Origin: Treponema sp.
Lineage (GTDB): Bacteria; Spirochaetota; Spirochaetia; Treponematales; Treponemataceae
Assembly (NCBI GenBank): GCA_017469785.1
Contig: JAFUFU010000049.1
Location: 1-51,185 of the forward strand
Direction of reading: 5' to 3'
DNA: 51,185 bases
A model generated the notes under the pieces. That model saw only the letters and a program-made list of their open reading frames with translations, was not told the DNA's origin and did no database searches. Positions 24,894 through 33,319 of this stretch are shown here, piece after piece. The stretch's first letter is position 1. Every line of letters begins with the position of its first letter. Position numbers and translations under genes: made by a program.

Positions 24894-25619
24894 TTATAAA
24901 CTATTTTTTTTGCTTTGAAAATAGTTCTTTTCTTCCATAAAAATATTGTGTTCCATGAAACTGAAATAGTCTGACTTCGTGATGATGATGTGATCAAGCA
25001 GGGCGATTCCGAGCAACTCCGCGGCTTGCGAAAGTCTTATAGTAGTCTGGATGTCTTTATCAGATGGCCTTGGATCGCCGCTGGGATGGTTATGACATAT
25101 TACGATGGCCGAAGCGTGTTCTTTCACCGCTTCTGAGAATACTTCCGACGGCCTGATTACAGCCATATTGCTTGAGCCGATGCAGATTACCCTGATTGAG
25201 AGAATCTCCATGGCGCCGTTCAGGGATACGCAGAGAAAGTATTCCTGCTTTTCCATGGCATAATTCTGTATGTAGGGAACTATGTCCTGTGGGACTGAAA
25301 GAAAACCTTCCGGATTTTTGTTGACACGCTTTCCAAGCTCCAGGGCCGCTGCAATCATCAGGGCCTTGCTTTTTCCCATTCCGTCGAGCTTCAGCAGATT
25401 TTCGACCAGATTTTCATTGTTGGATGACATTACGATTTCAAGGACATGTCGTGCCAGCTCCCTGACAGGCGTTTTTCTCGTCCCGCTTCCGAGAATCAGC
25501 ATAATCAGCTCCTCATTGCTTGGAAAGGCCAGTCCGTGTTCCAGCGTGCGTTCTCTGATTTCAAGTCTGTGGCTGTCTTCCCATTCTGTAAGTTCTGGAA
25601 AATACTGTTTCTTCTTCAT
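24894..25619 (-). CDS. radC: RadC-family JAB1/MPN metalloprotein
   Basis: 241 residues from ATG 25619, chosen because AGGAG sits just upstream; an earlier in-frame ATG lacks one. The N-terminal helix-hairpin-helix region (ELARHVLEIV, LLKLDGMGKSKALMIAAALELGKR) precedes the JAMM motif ICHNHPSGDPRPSDKD. The family is common, with an unclear role in DNA processing. Its stop abuts the parE promoter. Confidence 0.92.
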   Translation of the reverse strand: MKKKQYFPELTEWEDSHRLEIRERTLEHGLAFPSNEELIMLILGSGTRKTPVRELARHVLEIVMSSNNENLVENLLKLDGMGKSKALMIAAALELGKRVNKNPEGFLSVPQDIVPYIQNYAMEKQEYFLCVSLNGAMEILSIRVICIGSSNMAVIRPSEVFSEAVKEHASAIVICHNHPSGDPRPSDKDIQTTIRLSQAAELLGIALLDHIIITKSDYFSFMEHNIFMEEKNYFQSKKNSL

Positions 25620-25759
25620 TGAAAATCTCCTGCATATATATAGCGAAAAAAAATTGATTTTTGGCAATCTGTGATGAAAAATCTTACAAATTGTTATGGA
25701 AATGACTGAAAATCCGATAATGAAGCATGGAAAATTTATTTTTGAAAAGAAAAATCACA

Positions 25760-26353
25760 ATGAGACAATGCGTAAAGGCATTTTCCTTTTTCTGCATGTC
25801 CTTTATTTTGACCTGTGTCTTTTTTTCATGCGTGACACCGCCACAGCGTGAAGAATGCTCCCGTGAGCTTTTGGGAACAGGAATAAAGGGAAAAAATGAG
25901 CTGATTGCTTTCTTTGTTAGCCATTCTCCTGCTTGCGACAAGGAAAAAGTTTCTCGGCTTGCGGACTACTATATTGAAGAGTCAGCTATCGAGGGAATTA
26001 ATTCGGACGTAGCTTTCGTTCAGATGTGTCTTGAGACAGGTTTCTTGGGATTCGGGAATCTCGTGCTCCCGGAGATGAACAATTTCTGCGGACTTGGAGC
26101 CATGGACGCGGAGCATCCCGGCGAATATTTTGAGAGCGAGCAGATTGGCGTACGTGCCCACATACAACACCTGCAGGCCTATGCAACCACAGCCGATGTG
26201 GAGCTGCATCAGGAGTGCGTTGACCCCCGATACAGCTGGCCGCATAAAGCCAAGCTTGCCCATACCGTCCATGAGCTTACCGGAAGCTGGGCCACAGACC
26301 CCGAATACGGCATAAAACTGGACAGGCTGCTCTCGGAATTGTCTAATTTTTAA
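25760..26353 (+). CDS. Glucosaminidase-domain lipoprotein (peptidoglycan hydrolase)
   Basis: 197 residues from ATG 25760, giving a normal signal peptide with lipobox FFSC; an ATG at 25727 would lie on top of a candidate -10 (GATAAT, 25716-25721). The mature domain matches bacterial glucosaminidase/FlgJ-C type enzymes: EGINSDVAFVQMCLETGFL (with E at the catalytic glutamate position), NFCGLGA, GVRAHIQHLQAYA and TGSWATDPEYG. It would cleave N-acetylglucosamine-containing glycan from the outer face of the inner membrane. The last 11 bases overlap the convergent UMP-kinase-like gene. Confidence 0.82.
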   Translation: MRQCVKAFSFFCMSFILTCVFFSCVTPPQREECSRELLGTGIKGKNELIAFFVSHSPACDKEKVSRLADYYIEESAIEGINSDVAFVQMCLETGFLGFGNLVLPEMNNFCGLGAMDAEHPGEYFESEQIGVRAHIQHLQAYATTADVELHQECVDPRYSWPHKAKLAHTVHELTGSWATDPEYGIKLDRLLSELSNF

Positions 26354-27041
26354 TAGTTGTGCCTGTGTAAGCCTTTCCTTCAAGGATTGCACGGGTGTTC
26401 TCTATGTTCTTCCCGCCAGCACAGATAACCACCAGACCCATTTCCTGAGCCTTTTTGCTTGCAATTGGGTCGAAGGGGCAGTTTTTACCTGGAACCCACT
26501 CATCTCCGACCATTTTGCGGAAATCAGCCCATGAAATTTCATCCAGCGGCTTCGCTTCAGGATTTTTTCGCGGGTCATCGGTGTAGACTTTTTCAATATT
26601 TGAGAGGTTTACGACCGTGTCCGCGCCGAATTTTTCTGCCAGAAGGACGGCATCGTTGTCTGTAGAAAATCCCGGCTTCCATCCGGCGGCAAGAAGGATA
26701 CGGCCTGTAAAATCTTTTGCCACTGTTGGATCGGTAACGACTGCTTCCTTGCACAAATCCCCGAAGCAGGCCTTCACGAACTGGGCGTTCAATCGGGTTG
26801 CCATAATGCCAATCCAGTCTGCGGCATCAGTACCATCGCTTTCTGTAGTTCCGGTCACTTCGCGGAATGCCTTCTGATAGATTCTGGCTGGTCCGCCACC
26901 GCCCACAACTAGGATCAAGCGGTCATCAGGATTCTTTGAGAGAAAATCCTTCACCATCGAGACAAAATTTGACACAAAGTCAGTGTCCGGATACTCTGGC
27001 GCTACGATTGAGCCGCCGACTGACAAAACCTTAGTAGACAT
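26343..27041 (-). CDS. pyrH: Amino-acid-kinase-family UMP kinase, archaeal-like type
   Basis: 232 residues from ATG 27041 with GAGGAG upstream. SVGGSIVAP, LVVGGGGPARIYQ, GIMATRLNAQ, STDNDAVLLAEKFGAD and KVYTDDPRKNP are typical of the amino-acid kinase fold, and the layout resembles archaeal PyrH more than the usual hexameric bacterial PyrH. It would phosphorylate UMP to UDP, but a second role or another phospho-acceptor is possible. Monocistronic. Confidence 0.75.
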   Translation of the reverse strand: MSTKVLSVGGSIVAPEYPDTDFVSNFVSMVKDFLSKNPDDRLILVVGGGGPARIYQKAFREVTGTTESDGTDAADWIGIMATRLNAQFVKACFGDLCKEAVVTDPTVAKDFTGRILLAAGWKPGFSTDNDAVLLAEKFGADTVVNLSNIEKVYTDDPRKNPEAKPLDEISWADFRKMVGDEWVPGKNCPFDPIASKKAQEMGLVVICAGGKNIENTRAILEGKAYTGTTIKN

Positions 27042-27087
27042 AAAAATCTCCTCATTCAATTATGCGTTCAGCATTATGAATTATGCA

Positions 27088-28821
27088 TTAATATAAGCCG
27101 AGTACAATCGGGTCGTTCCAGAGGGAGCTGTAATTTACGTTGCCCTCACTGGACTCTTCCCAAATTGATTGAAATGCGTAGGTTTTTGGCCTGTAGACAA
27201 TCTTGCTGTTCTGAGAGATTGTCTGTTTGATTTCATTCCACCCCTTGGAGAAGGCAATGTGCTGGGAATCAAGATTTCCAAAGTAGAATTCTGCCGCGTT
27301 TTCAACAGATCTGAAGGATTTGTAATTCATTCCCATGGCCAGCGCCAGGTCAACAGGAAGCCAGCCGAATCCTTCGATATAAAATTCCGTCCACCAGTGA
27401 GCCCTTGTCTTCATTTCTGAATCCACCAGAATTCCTGCCACGGGAAGGGCCGGAATCCCTAGGGCTCGGAGAAGACTTGTGTAGAAAATCGCGAAATCAT
27501 AAGGGTCGCCTTTCTTGTTTTTTACAAGGTCCAGGGGGGAGGCATCGGCTTTCCGCAGTTCGTCACGCAGTTTGTAGTTCTGAAGCAGATAATCGTAGGC
27601 GAGTTTTGCCTGATTGTAGGGATTTGTGCCTTTTCCTGCAATTTCCTGGGCAAGGGATATGACTTTTTCGTCATCGCTTTTAATCAGGGCATCAGCTTTT
27701 GTCGCATTTTTAAAGAATACCCTTGATTTTGTAGACGCAGAATATGGTCTTACAGATTTTTCGTTTATAGAGCTTTGAATCGCGTAAGTTGAAAGCACGA
27801 ATGTATGGCTGAATTTGATTTTCTCACTTTTTGAAGTCGCTCTCTGCAATTCCAGCTGGTGGATAACCGTGTTTTTGTAATCAGAAATTACAGGCTCGGG
27901 TGAACATTCCGTCAGTTCTACCATGGGTTGCCATGAAGTTACCATCGGGCGCGGAACTCTCAGCGTGATTGCTGTTCCCTTTTTGGTATCAATGGAGTCG
28001 AGGTCAGAATTTACCTGCAGGATGTAAGTTTTTCTTGATACATAATTTTTTGTTCCTGCTGAAAGCTTGATTTCTTCCGCAACCGTATTGCTTTTTCCTT
28101 TTTCAGTTTCAACGTATACAGGACCTGTCGCGGCTCCGTCTGGAATTCGTACTCGGATTTCAGAGTCACTCCAAAATTCGTAATCGTAATCAGACTCACT
28201 TGCACAGACTTCCGAAAAATTAAAGTCTGCCGCTACTTCTCCCTGTCCGCTTCCCAACGCTGAATTGTGCGCCGCCGCTTCTGCGTTTGCCGTAAAAAAC
28301 ACCTTGCTTTCGCCTCTTGCGGTTCCAAAATCTGAGCCTGTTATGGTCAAGAGCGTTCCGTATGCGCCGCTTTGTGGAGATATCTCGCTGATTACCGGCT
28401 GAAGTGTTTTTACGCTCTGTGGAACCGCCACGGGAATTCCCGCCTCGTTTGCAAAAAATCCCGGCTTTGAGCGGCCTGCCTTTGTCGAGACGATTACAAG
28501 CCCGTCCTGCACGTTTGAGGGAATCGTGAGTTTTATGAGATTTTCAGTCCATGTAAGATAGCCGGAGGCCGTGATTCTGTTTCCGCCGATTTCGACATAA
28601 TTCGTTCCCCTGATTGCTCCGAAATTTGAGCCTCGGATGACCATCGTGTCCCCGGCAGAGCCGACCACGGGAATCACCGATGCGATGACTGGAATTTTTT
28701 TAGATTTTACGGTTGCCACTGATAGACTTGAGAGAACGACTGCAATGATAAAAACATAAGAAAGCACCCGGAAGAACGAGTACTTTCTGAAGAGAAGAGA
28801 AAAAGTGCTTTTAATTTTCAA
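27088..28821 (-). CDS. Exported protein with two IPT/TIG domains and a transglutaminase-like domain lacking Cys
   Basis: 577 residues with an N-terminal signal anchor (about 15-38). Two IPT/TIG immunoglobulin-like repeats follow (IPVVGSAGDTMVIRGSNFG; ISPQSGAYGTLLTITGSDFG). The C-terminal part (about 430-500) is transglutaminase-like: GDPYDFAIFYTSLLRALGIPALPVAG, AHWWTEFY and GWLPVD. The His and Asp of the triad are present, but the usual GxC cysteine before (D/E)FA is replaced in GDPYDFA, so it is probably not a classic protease or transglutaminase. It lies 2 nt after the anti-sigma-like gene, hence in the sigma operon. Confidence 0.82.
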   Translation of the reverse strand: MKIKSTFSLLFRKYSFFRVLSYVFIIAVVLSSLSVATVKSKKIPVIASVIPVVGSAGDTMVIRGSNFGAIRGTNYVEIGGNRITASGYLTWTENLIKLTIPSNVQDGLVIVSTKAGRSKPGFFANEAGIPVAVPQSVKTLQPVISEISPQSGAYGTLLTITGSDFGTARGESKVFFTANAEAAAHNSALGSGQGEVAADFNFSEVCASESDYDYEFWSDSEIRVRIPDGAATGPVYVETEKGKSNTVAEEIKLSAGTKNYVSRKTYILQVNSDLDSIDTKKGTAITLRVPRPMVTSWQPMVELTECSPEPVISDYKNTVIHQLELQRATSKSEKIKFSHTFVLSTYAIQSSINEKSVRPYSASTKSRVFFKNATKADALIKSDDEKVISLAQEIAGKGTNPYNQAKLAYDYLLQNYKLRDELRKADASPLDLVKNKKGDPYDFAIFYTSLLRALGIPALPVAGILVDSEMKTRAHWWTEFYIEGFGWLPVDLALAMGMNYKSFRSVENAAEFYFGNLDSQHIAFSKGWNEIKQTISQNSKIVYRPKTYAFQSIWEESSEGNVNYSSLWNDPIVLGLY

Positions 28822-28823
28822 GA

Positions 28824-29687
28824 TTAGTTACCTGATTCATTTGGAAGTTCCATTATCTCCATATTATTACCGATTTCATTAAAATTTGGAACAGAAATCG
28901 TAATAGAAGATGATGAAAAATCCGGAATGAAAGGGTCAACGGCTGTAAGTCGCTCTCGGAATCTGCGTCCGATTGGAGGATTGGGAGCGAAAGAGGTTCT
29001 TGCCCCGCTGCTTGAAGCCAAATTCGTAGCATAGATTGTCTTCTGCTCGACTGGGAAATTTTCTTCTATGATAGAATCCGTGGATTCGTTCTGCTGTGGA
29101 GCTGTTTCTATCTTTGCGATGGCTGAGCTTGCCGGCTGCTGGATTTTTGACTCTTTAGCAGGCTGAATCTCTGTCTCGGCAGATTTTGCAGGATTTACTG
29201 CCAGTACCTTGGAAAGGTCTTCTTTTTTGATGTTACCGTCAACAACGACTTCGTTTTTTGCAATCGGCTCAATGCTCTTGTTCTTCATGATGGAGATTGC
29301 CGCTACAGCTGTTTCTTTTGCATTTGAAACTGAATTGTAGTGAACCGGAATGAATACAAAAGCAAAAACTGCCGCCGCCGCCGCAAATGAAGAGGCGTAT
29401 TTTATGAATGGCGTTACAAATGATTTTGGCTGGGAAGAAAGGCTGACATTCTTTGAATAACGCATTTTCGTCTGCAAGCGCTTAAAACTTTCTTCCATGA
29501 AGTCTGAGGAGACCGTCTTTTGCCCTGAATCCTCCTGCAAGAGGGAATGAAGAACCTGCATCTTTTCGAGACGGACTTTTTCTTTTGAGTCGCTTTCGAC
29601 AATGCTTTCGTACTGAGAAAGAAAACTTTCCGGCATTTCGCCGTCGATGTAAACAGAGTGTAAATCTTTTTCAAGAGATGTAGACAT
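28824..29687 (-). CDS. Putative membrane-spanning anti-sigma factor
   Basis: 287 residues from ATG 29687, with GGAGGC 5 nt upstream inside the end of the sigma gene; a second ATG lies directly before it. The N-terminal ~75 residues (SLEKDLHSVYIDGEMPESF...) fit the cytoplasmic helical anti-sigma domain. One transmembrane segment lies near 100-115 (FAAAAAVFAFVFIPV), and the rest is a low-complexity periplasmic tail. It overlaps the ECF sigma gene, the classic arrangement for a sigma/anti-sigma pair. No zinc-binding HxxxCxxC is visible. Confidence 0.75.
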   Translation of the reverse strand: MSTSLEKDLHSVYIDGEMPESFLSQYESIVESDSKEKVRLEKMQVLHSLLQEDSGQKTVSSDFMEESFKRLQTKMRYSKNVSLSSQPKSFVTPFIKYASSFAAAAAVFAFVFIPVHYNSVSNAKETAVAAISIMKNKSIEPIAKNEVVVDGNIKKEDLSKVLAVNPAKSAETEIQPAKESKIQQPASSAIAKIETAPQQNESTDSIIEENFPVEQKTIYATNLASSSGARTSFAPNPPIGRRFRERLTAVDPFIPDFSSSSITISVPNFNEIGNNMEIMELPNESGN

Positions 29688-30219
29688 CATCAGCCTCCAA
29701 TATCTTTTCAAGCTGCTCCCGGGCACGGAACATGCGGATTTTTACATTGCCTTCCGTGATACCGAGCACCTTGCCGATTTCCTTGTAGTTGAGGTCGCCG
29801 TATTCGCGCAGGATAAGGACTTCCCGCAGGCTTTTTGGCAGTTTGTTCAGGGATTCAAGGGCGATTCGCTTTGCGTCTTCCTTGAGCAGAGCAGTGTCCG
29901 CGCTTTCGGAAGATTTTTTGCTTTCGTAGAGAACCTTGTGATAGGCCTTTGCCTCACGAGTCTTGCGCTTTGCATAATTGAGGCTGGCGTTTTTTACAAC
30001 GCGGATAAGCCAGAATTTTGCGTCGTCAAGGCTTGGAAAGACCATGTTCTTTTCGCTTGCCTTGATGTAAGAGTCGTGAACAAGGTCTTCGGCGGCCTCT
30101 TCGTCATTTACAACCCGCCACGCCACACGATAGAGAAGGGTGAAGGTTTCGTTGTAAATAGCCCTGAAGTCAGACGGATTGCCAGCCGCATAAGTTTTAT
30201 GAATCTGTGAATCCGTCAT
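29671..30219 (-). CDS. ECF-family RNA polymerase sigma factor
   Basis: 182 residues from ATG 30219 (AGGAAAGGA upstream; the longer frame would need TTG). Region 2 is clear (FTLLYRVAWRVVNDEEAAEDLVHDSYIKA, FWLIRVVKNASLNYAKRK) and region 4 ends with a helix-turn-helix (LPKSLREVLILREYGDLNYKEIGKVLGITEGNVKIRMFRAREQL). It would direct polymerase to an envelope-stress-type regulon, controlled by the overlapping downstream gene. The operon sigma - anti-sigma - TIG/transglutaminase-like suggests a cell-surface trigger. Confidence 0.92.
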   Translation of the reverse strand: MTDSQIHKTYAAGNPSDFRAIYNETFTLLYRVAWRVVNDEEAAEDLVHDSYIKASEKNMVFPSLDDAKFWLIRVVKNASLNYAKRKTREAKAYHKVLYESKKSSESADTALLKEDAKRIALESLNKLPKSLREVLILREYGDLNYKEIGKVLGITEGNVKIRMFRAREQLEKILEADDVYIS

Positions 30220-30283
30220 TTTCCTTTCCTCGCTATTCAAACAATGATGATGTCAGTAGGTTACAAAAATTTGTTATTTTTTT

Positions 30284-30364
30284 AGGGCGTTCAAGTAACG
30301 CCGAGAATTAAGGGCGTTCAAGTAACGCCGAGAATTAAGGGCGTTCAAGTAACGCCGAGAATTA
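30284..30364 (+). repeat. Three tandem 27-bp hairpin repeats
   Basis: Three exact copies of a 27-bp unit (30284-30310, 30311-30337, 30338-30364), each containing GGCGTT-CAAGT-AACGCC. The next bases start a fourth copy that runs into the larger repeat at 30365. It lies between cysS and the sigma-factor gene. No spacers differ between units, so this is not CRISPR. Confidence 0.95.
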
Positions 30365-30480
30365 AGGGCGTTACCGTCGCTTTGCGACGGTCGGGCTTTG
30401 CGGGGTTTCGCTACCGCTCCATTCCTCCGCTTCCTACGGTCGCTCTGGAACGGCTTCGCCGCCCCTTCAATCCCTAACGT
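30365..30480 (-). repeat. Mosaic hairpin repeat, second copy of the 22.5-kb element
   Basis: Read on the minus strand it contains ATGGAGCG, AGCG-AA, AAAGCC-GACCG, the hairpin CCGTCGC-TTT-GCGACGG (30374-30390) and AACGCCC. The element at 22514-22575 has the same flanks but the hairpin arms CCGCTCG/CGAGCGG. The part toward cysS has more short palindromes of the type GGCTTCGCC. No gene is visible. Confidence 0.75.
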
Positions 30481-32037
30481 TTAGCCCCTTTTCCAGGTAG
30501 GGCCTTGCGGCGTGTCGATAATCGTGATTCCACGGGCAGCCAAGTCATTTCGGATTTGGTCGGCACGGGCGAAATCTTTTGCCTTTTTGGCGGCACTTCG
30601 CTCTTCAACCAAAGCCGTGATTTCTGCCGCTTCCGGGTCTCCTGCGTGGTCATCGCTATGAGCCTTTGCTTCCTCTGCCTGTTTTTTGGCTATTGCAATG
30701 GCGTTTTCAATCACAGAAAGGGAAATCACTTTGTCCATGGTGAAGATGTCGGCCAGAGCCTCGCTTGCCTTCTGATTCTTGCCGTTTGAGGCCTTTTGCA
30801 GGGCAGAGAGAGCCACAGGGGTGGCAAGGTCATTTTCAAGCCCTTCGCGGAAGCATTTGATATTTTCGCTTTCTTCTATTGAAGAGGCGATTTTACCGAG
30901 AATTTCAGCGTAATTTTCTTTAGTAAGCTCGATTTTCTCTTCGTCCTTTGCTTTTCTGACGAGTTTTGCCACTCGCTCGTTCAAGGCGGCCCGGCCGTTT
31001 TTTGCGGATTCAAGGGCATCAATCGAGAAAATCAGCGGTTTTCTGTAGTGGCCGCCCAAAAGGAAGAAGCGGTAGTCAAGGGGGGCAAAACCCTTGCTGG
31101 TGAGGGAAAATCCCTTTTCGGCCGGCAAGTCAGTCTGCAACGTGATAAAGTGCCCGCTTGACTTACTCATCTTTCCGCCTTCGAGAATCAGGAATTCGTT
31201 GTGGAGCCAGTATTTGACCCAGGGGCCTTCAGCGGCTTCTTCAGGAGTAAAGCTTCCCTCGCTCTGGGCAATCTCGTTGGTGTGGTGGACAGGCACATGG
31301 TCGATTCCGCCAGTGTGGATGTCGATGTGCTTTCCAAGATATTTCATGCTCATGGCAGAACATTCGATGTGCCAGCCAGGATAGCCCCTTCCCCAGGGAG
31401 AGTCCCAGGTCATGGCCTGATTCTCAAATTTTGATTTTGTGAACCAAAGCACGAAGTCGCCGGGATTGCGCTTGTTTTCGTCGATGACAACTTCCTTTCG
31501 CTTTCCCTTGCCCGCAATCAGTTTGTCTAAATCAAGATTAGCCAGCTTTCCGTAATCATCGTAGGTCGAGATGTCAAAATAGAGGTTCCCGCCCGCCATG
31601 TAGGTGTGACCGTTGGCCTCAAGCTTTTTGATAAGCTCAATCATTTCATTGATGTGCTCGGTGGCCTTGCAGATTACATCTGGGTGGCGGATATTGAGGG
31701 CATCGATGTCTTTCATGAAAGCGTCGGTATAGAACTGGGCCACTTCAAGCACGCTCTGGTGCCTTTCCGCAGCCGACTTGACCATTTTGTCGTCACCCTC
31801 ATCGCTGTCGCCGGTCAAGTGTCCCACATCAGTGATGTTCATGACATGAGTGATGTCGTAGCCGAGATATGAAAGGGTTTTGTCGAGAATGTCAAGGAAA
31901 ACATAAGCGCGGAGATTGCCGATATGGGCGTAATTGTAAACCGTGGGGCCGCAGCCGTAAAAACCGACATGATTTTCATGAACCGGTACGAAATCCTGCA
32001 TTGCGCGTCCCATTGTGTTAAAAAGTCTTAAAGCCAT
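30481..32037 (-). CDS. cysS: Cysteinyl-tRNA synthetase
   Basis: 518 residues from ATG 32037; a longer frame to 32109 would cross the murB promoter. Class I signatures are present: GCGPTVYNYAHIGNLRAYVFLDIL (HIGH-type), zinc ligands including WHIECSAMS and HTGGIDHVPVHHTNE, and KMSKSSGHF. A C-terminal extension adds an alanine/lysine/glutamate-rich helical segment (about 440-490). It charges tRNA-Cys. AGGA precedes the start. It is divergent from murB, with only 37 bp between the two start codons. Confidence 0.95.
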   Translation of the reverse strand: MALRLFNTMGRAMQDFVPVHENHVGFYGCGPTVYNYAHIGNLRAYVFLDILDKTLSYLGYDITHVMNITDVGHLTGDSDEGDDKMVKSAAERHQSVLEVAQFYTDAFMKDIDALNIRHPDVICKATEHINEMIELIKKLEANGHTYMAGGNLYFDISTYDDYGKLANLDLDKLIAGKGKRKEVVIDENKRNPGDFVLWFTKSKFENQAMTWDSPWGRGYPGWHIECSAMSMKYLGKHIDIHTGGIDHVPVHHTNEIAQSEGSFTPEEAAEGPWVKYWLHNEFLILEGGKMSKSSGHFITLQTDLPAEKGFSLTSKGFAPLDYRFFLLGGHYRKPLIFSIDALESAKNGRAALNERVAKLVRKAKDEEKIELTKENYAEILGKIASSIEESENIKCFREGLENDLATPVALSALQKASNGKNQKASEALADIFTMDKVISLSVIENAIAIAKKQAEEAKAHSDDHAGDPEAAEITALVEERSAAKKAKDFARADQIRNDLAARGITIIDTPQGPTWKRG

Positions 32038-32061
32038 ATTTCTAAAATCCTGTTTTCTTTC

Positions 32062-32067
32062 TATAAT
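32062..32067 (+). promoter_or_regulatory. murB -10 box, predicts a leaderless mRNA
   Basis: TATAAT ends 7 nt before the murB ATG at 32075, so transcription would start at or next to the start codon. No clear -35 matches the consensus; TTTCTA lies 17 bp upstream. Confidence 0.55.
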
Positions 32068-32074
32068 AAATGTA

Positions 32075-33229
32075 ATGGAAACTATAGCCCAAATCTCACA
32101 GTTTTTCAATGACAGCGAAGATTTTCACGGCAATATCAAGCTGAACGAAAATCTTTCCTCACACACCACCATGCATGTAGGCGGCGAGGCGAAAATCTTT
32201 CTTGAGCCAGAAGATTCCGACAGCATGATTTTCACGCTGAACTATCTAATAGAAGAAAAGTGCGGATTTTTCATCCTCGGCGGCGGCTCCAATGTGATTA
32301 TAAGCGACGCGGGCCTTCCCCTGGTGATTTCCACTCGGAAAATGAATAAAATAAAATTACTCACAAGGCACACAGAGGTTACAGAAAAAAATCAAAATGA
32401 CGAAAAAACTTCCCTAAAAAAAGACTCTCTGTGCCCTCCAAAGCCCTACGAGCATAGCTCTTCGGGAGACTCGCTAAAATCGCGTTGCGATTTTTTGACG
32501 CTCCCTATCTGTGAGGTACAAATTGATTCTGGCTCTAGCTGGGGAAGCGTGATTTCTTTCTGCAAAAAAGAAAATCTGGGGGGCTTTGAGGGCTTTACGG
32601 GATTGTCTGGAACCGTGGGCGGCGCGCTTTTTATGAACGCCACCTGTTTTGGTCTTTCTGCCTGCGACAATCTTATTTCGGCAGAATATTTTGACAGCCG
32701 TGACGGCAAAATTCATGTTTACGAAAAGAAGGAATCTGACTGGGGCTATAAAAAGTCTCCTTTTCAATCCGCAGATTGCACAGATTTCACAGACGGGGGC
32801 GTTGCGGGGGACTCCCCGCAGAGAGGGGAGCGAGCAACGAAGTGCGAGAGAGGGGAGAGACTTCTCCCCTTTGTAATTCTCTCCGCAAAATTTGCCCTAA
32901 AGCCGGGATTTGACTCTGCCTTTTCAGAAAAGTGTATGAGTGAACGCAAAGAAAAAGGGCATTTCCGCGCCCCAAGCTCAGGCTCGGCTTTTAAAAACGA
33001 TTCTGCCCGTGGAATCATCGCGGGAAAGGTAATCGATGAGTGCGGCTTGAAGGGATTTTCTGCAGGCGGCGCTCAAATTGCTCCCTGGCACGGAAATTTT
33101 ATCATCAACCCTGAGCAGAAGGCCACGGCGGCGGACATAAAAAATCTTTCCGACCAGGTGAAGCGGATTGTCCTTGAGAAAAAGGGGATAAGTCTTGAAA
33201 ACGAGATAATTTTTGCGGGCGTTATATGA
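32075..33229 (+). CDS. murB: UDP-N-acetylenolpyruvoylglucosamine reductase with two repeat-derived in-frame insertions
   Basis: 384 residues, against about 300 for the family. The FAD domain (HTTMHVGGEAKIF, LGGGSNVIISDAG, GFTGLSGTVGGALFMNATCFG), the catalytic serine region SSGSAFKN and the C-terminal glutamate LENEIIFAG are present. It reduces the enolpyruvyl group to lactyl in peptidoglycan precursor synthesis. Two segments absent from normal MurB interrupt it: about residues 97-145, between NKIKLL and CEVQIDSGSSWG, and about 232-265, between YKKSPFQ and FVILSAKF. Both fall in loops between conserved strands, stay in frame, and are encoded by dispersed palindromic repeats. Removing them gives about 301 residues. 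Confidence 0.92.
   Translation: METIAQISQFFNDSEDFHGNIKLNENLSSHTTMHVGGEAKIFLEPEDSDSMIFTLNYLIEEKCGFFILGGGSNVIISDAGLPLVISTRKMNKIKLLTRHTEVTEKNQNDEKTSLKKDSLCPPKPYEHSSSGDSLKSRCDFLTLPICEVQIDSGSSWGSVISFCKKENLGGFEGFTGLSGTVGGALFMNATCFGLSACDNLISAEYFDSRDGKIHVYEKKESDWGYKKSPFQSADCTDFTDGGVAGDSPQRGERATKCERGERLLPFVILSAKFALKPGFDSAFSEKCMSERKEKGHFRAPSSGSAFKNDSARGIIAGKVIDECGLKGFSAGGAQIAPWHGNFIINPEQKATAADIKNLSDQVKRIVLEKKGISLENEIIFAGVI
32363..32509 (-). repeat. Repeat insertion 1 inside murB
   Basis: On the minus strand, 32445-32505 reads GGGAGCGTCAAAAAA, a hairpin with arms ATCGC/GCGAT, then TTTTAGCGAGTCTC and a second hairpin with a TAT loop. The flanks GAGCGT and TTTTAGCGAGTCTC are identical to the 71-bp units at 10173-10314, but the stem arms differ. 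The other half (32363-32440) carries CACAGAG / CTCTGTG-type short repeats. Confidence 0.8.
32768..32869 (+). repeat. Repeat insertion 2 inside murB
   Basis: It starts with a CGCAGATT-GCACAGATTTCACAGA string (32769-32793), then TGCGGGG-GACT-CCCCGCA (32803-32820), and ends with AGGGGAGA-GACT-TCTCCCCT (32851-32870). It coincides with the second protein segment missing from normal MurB. Confidence 0.75.
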
Positions 33230-33319
33230 AATTTTGTGAGATGATTTTTTTCTTATAGATATAAAAATAGAGACAATTTTTCATAAATGGGTTATACTTA
33301 AAATAAGGCGGATAAAAAA

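Noticed and set aside
30284..30364. CRISPR array
   Set aside because: The three 27-bp units are contiguous with no variable spacers, and no cas gene is nearby.
30241..30480. tRNA or small structured RNA gene between cysS and the sigma gene
   Set aside because: The strong hairpins are explained by repeats; there is no cloverleaf or anticodon arrangement. I saw no tRNA or rRNA anywhere in the window.
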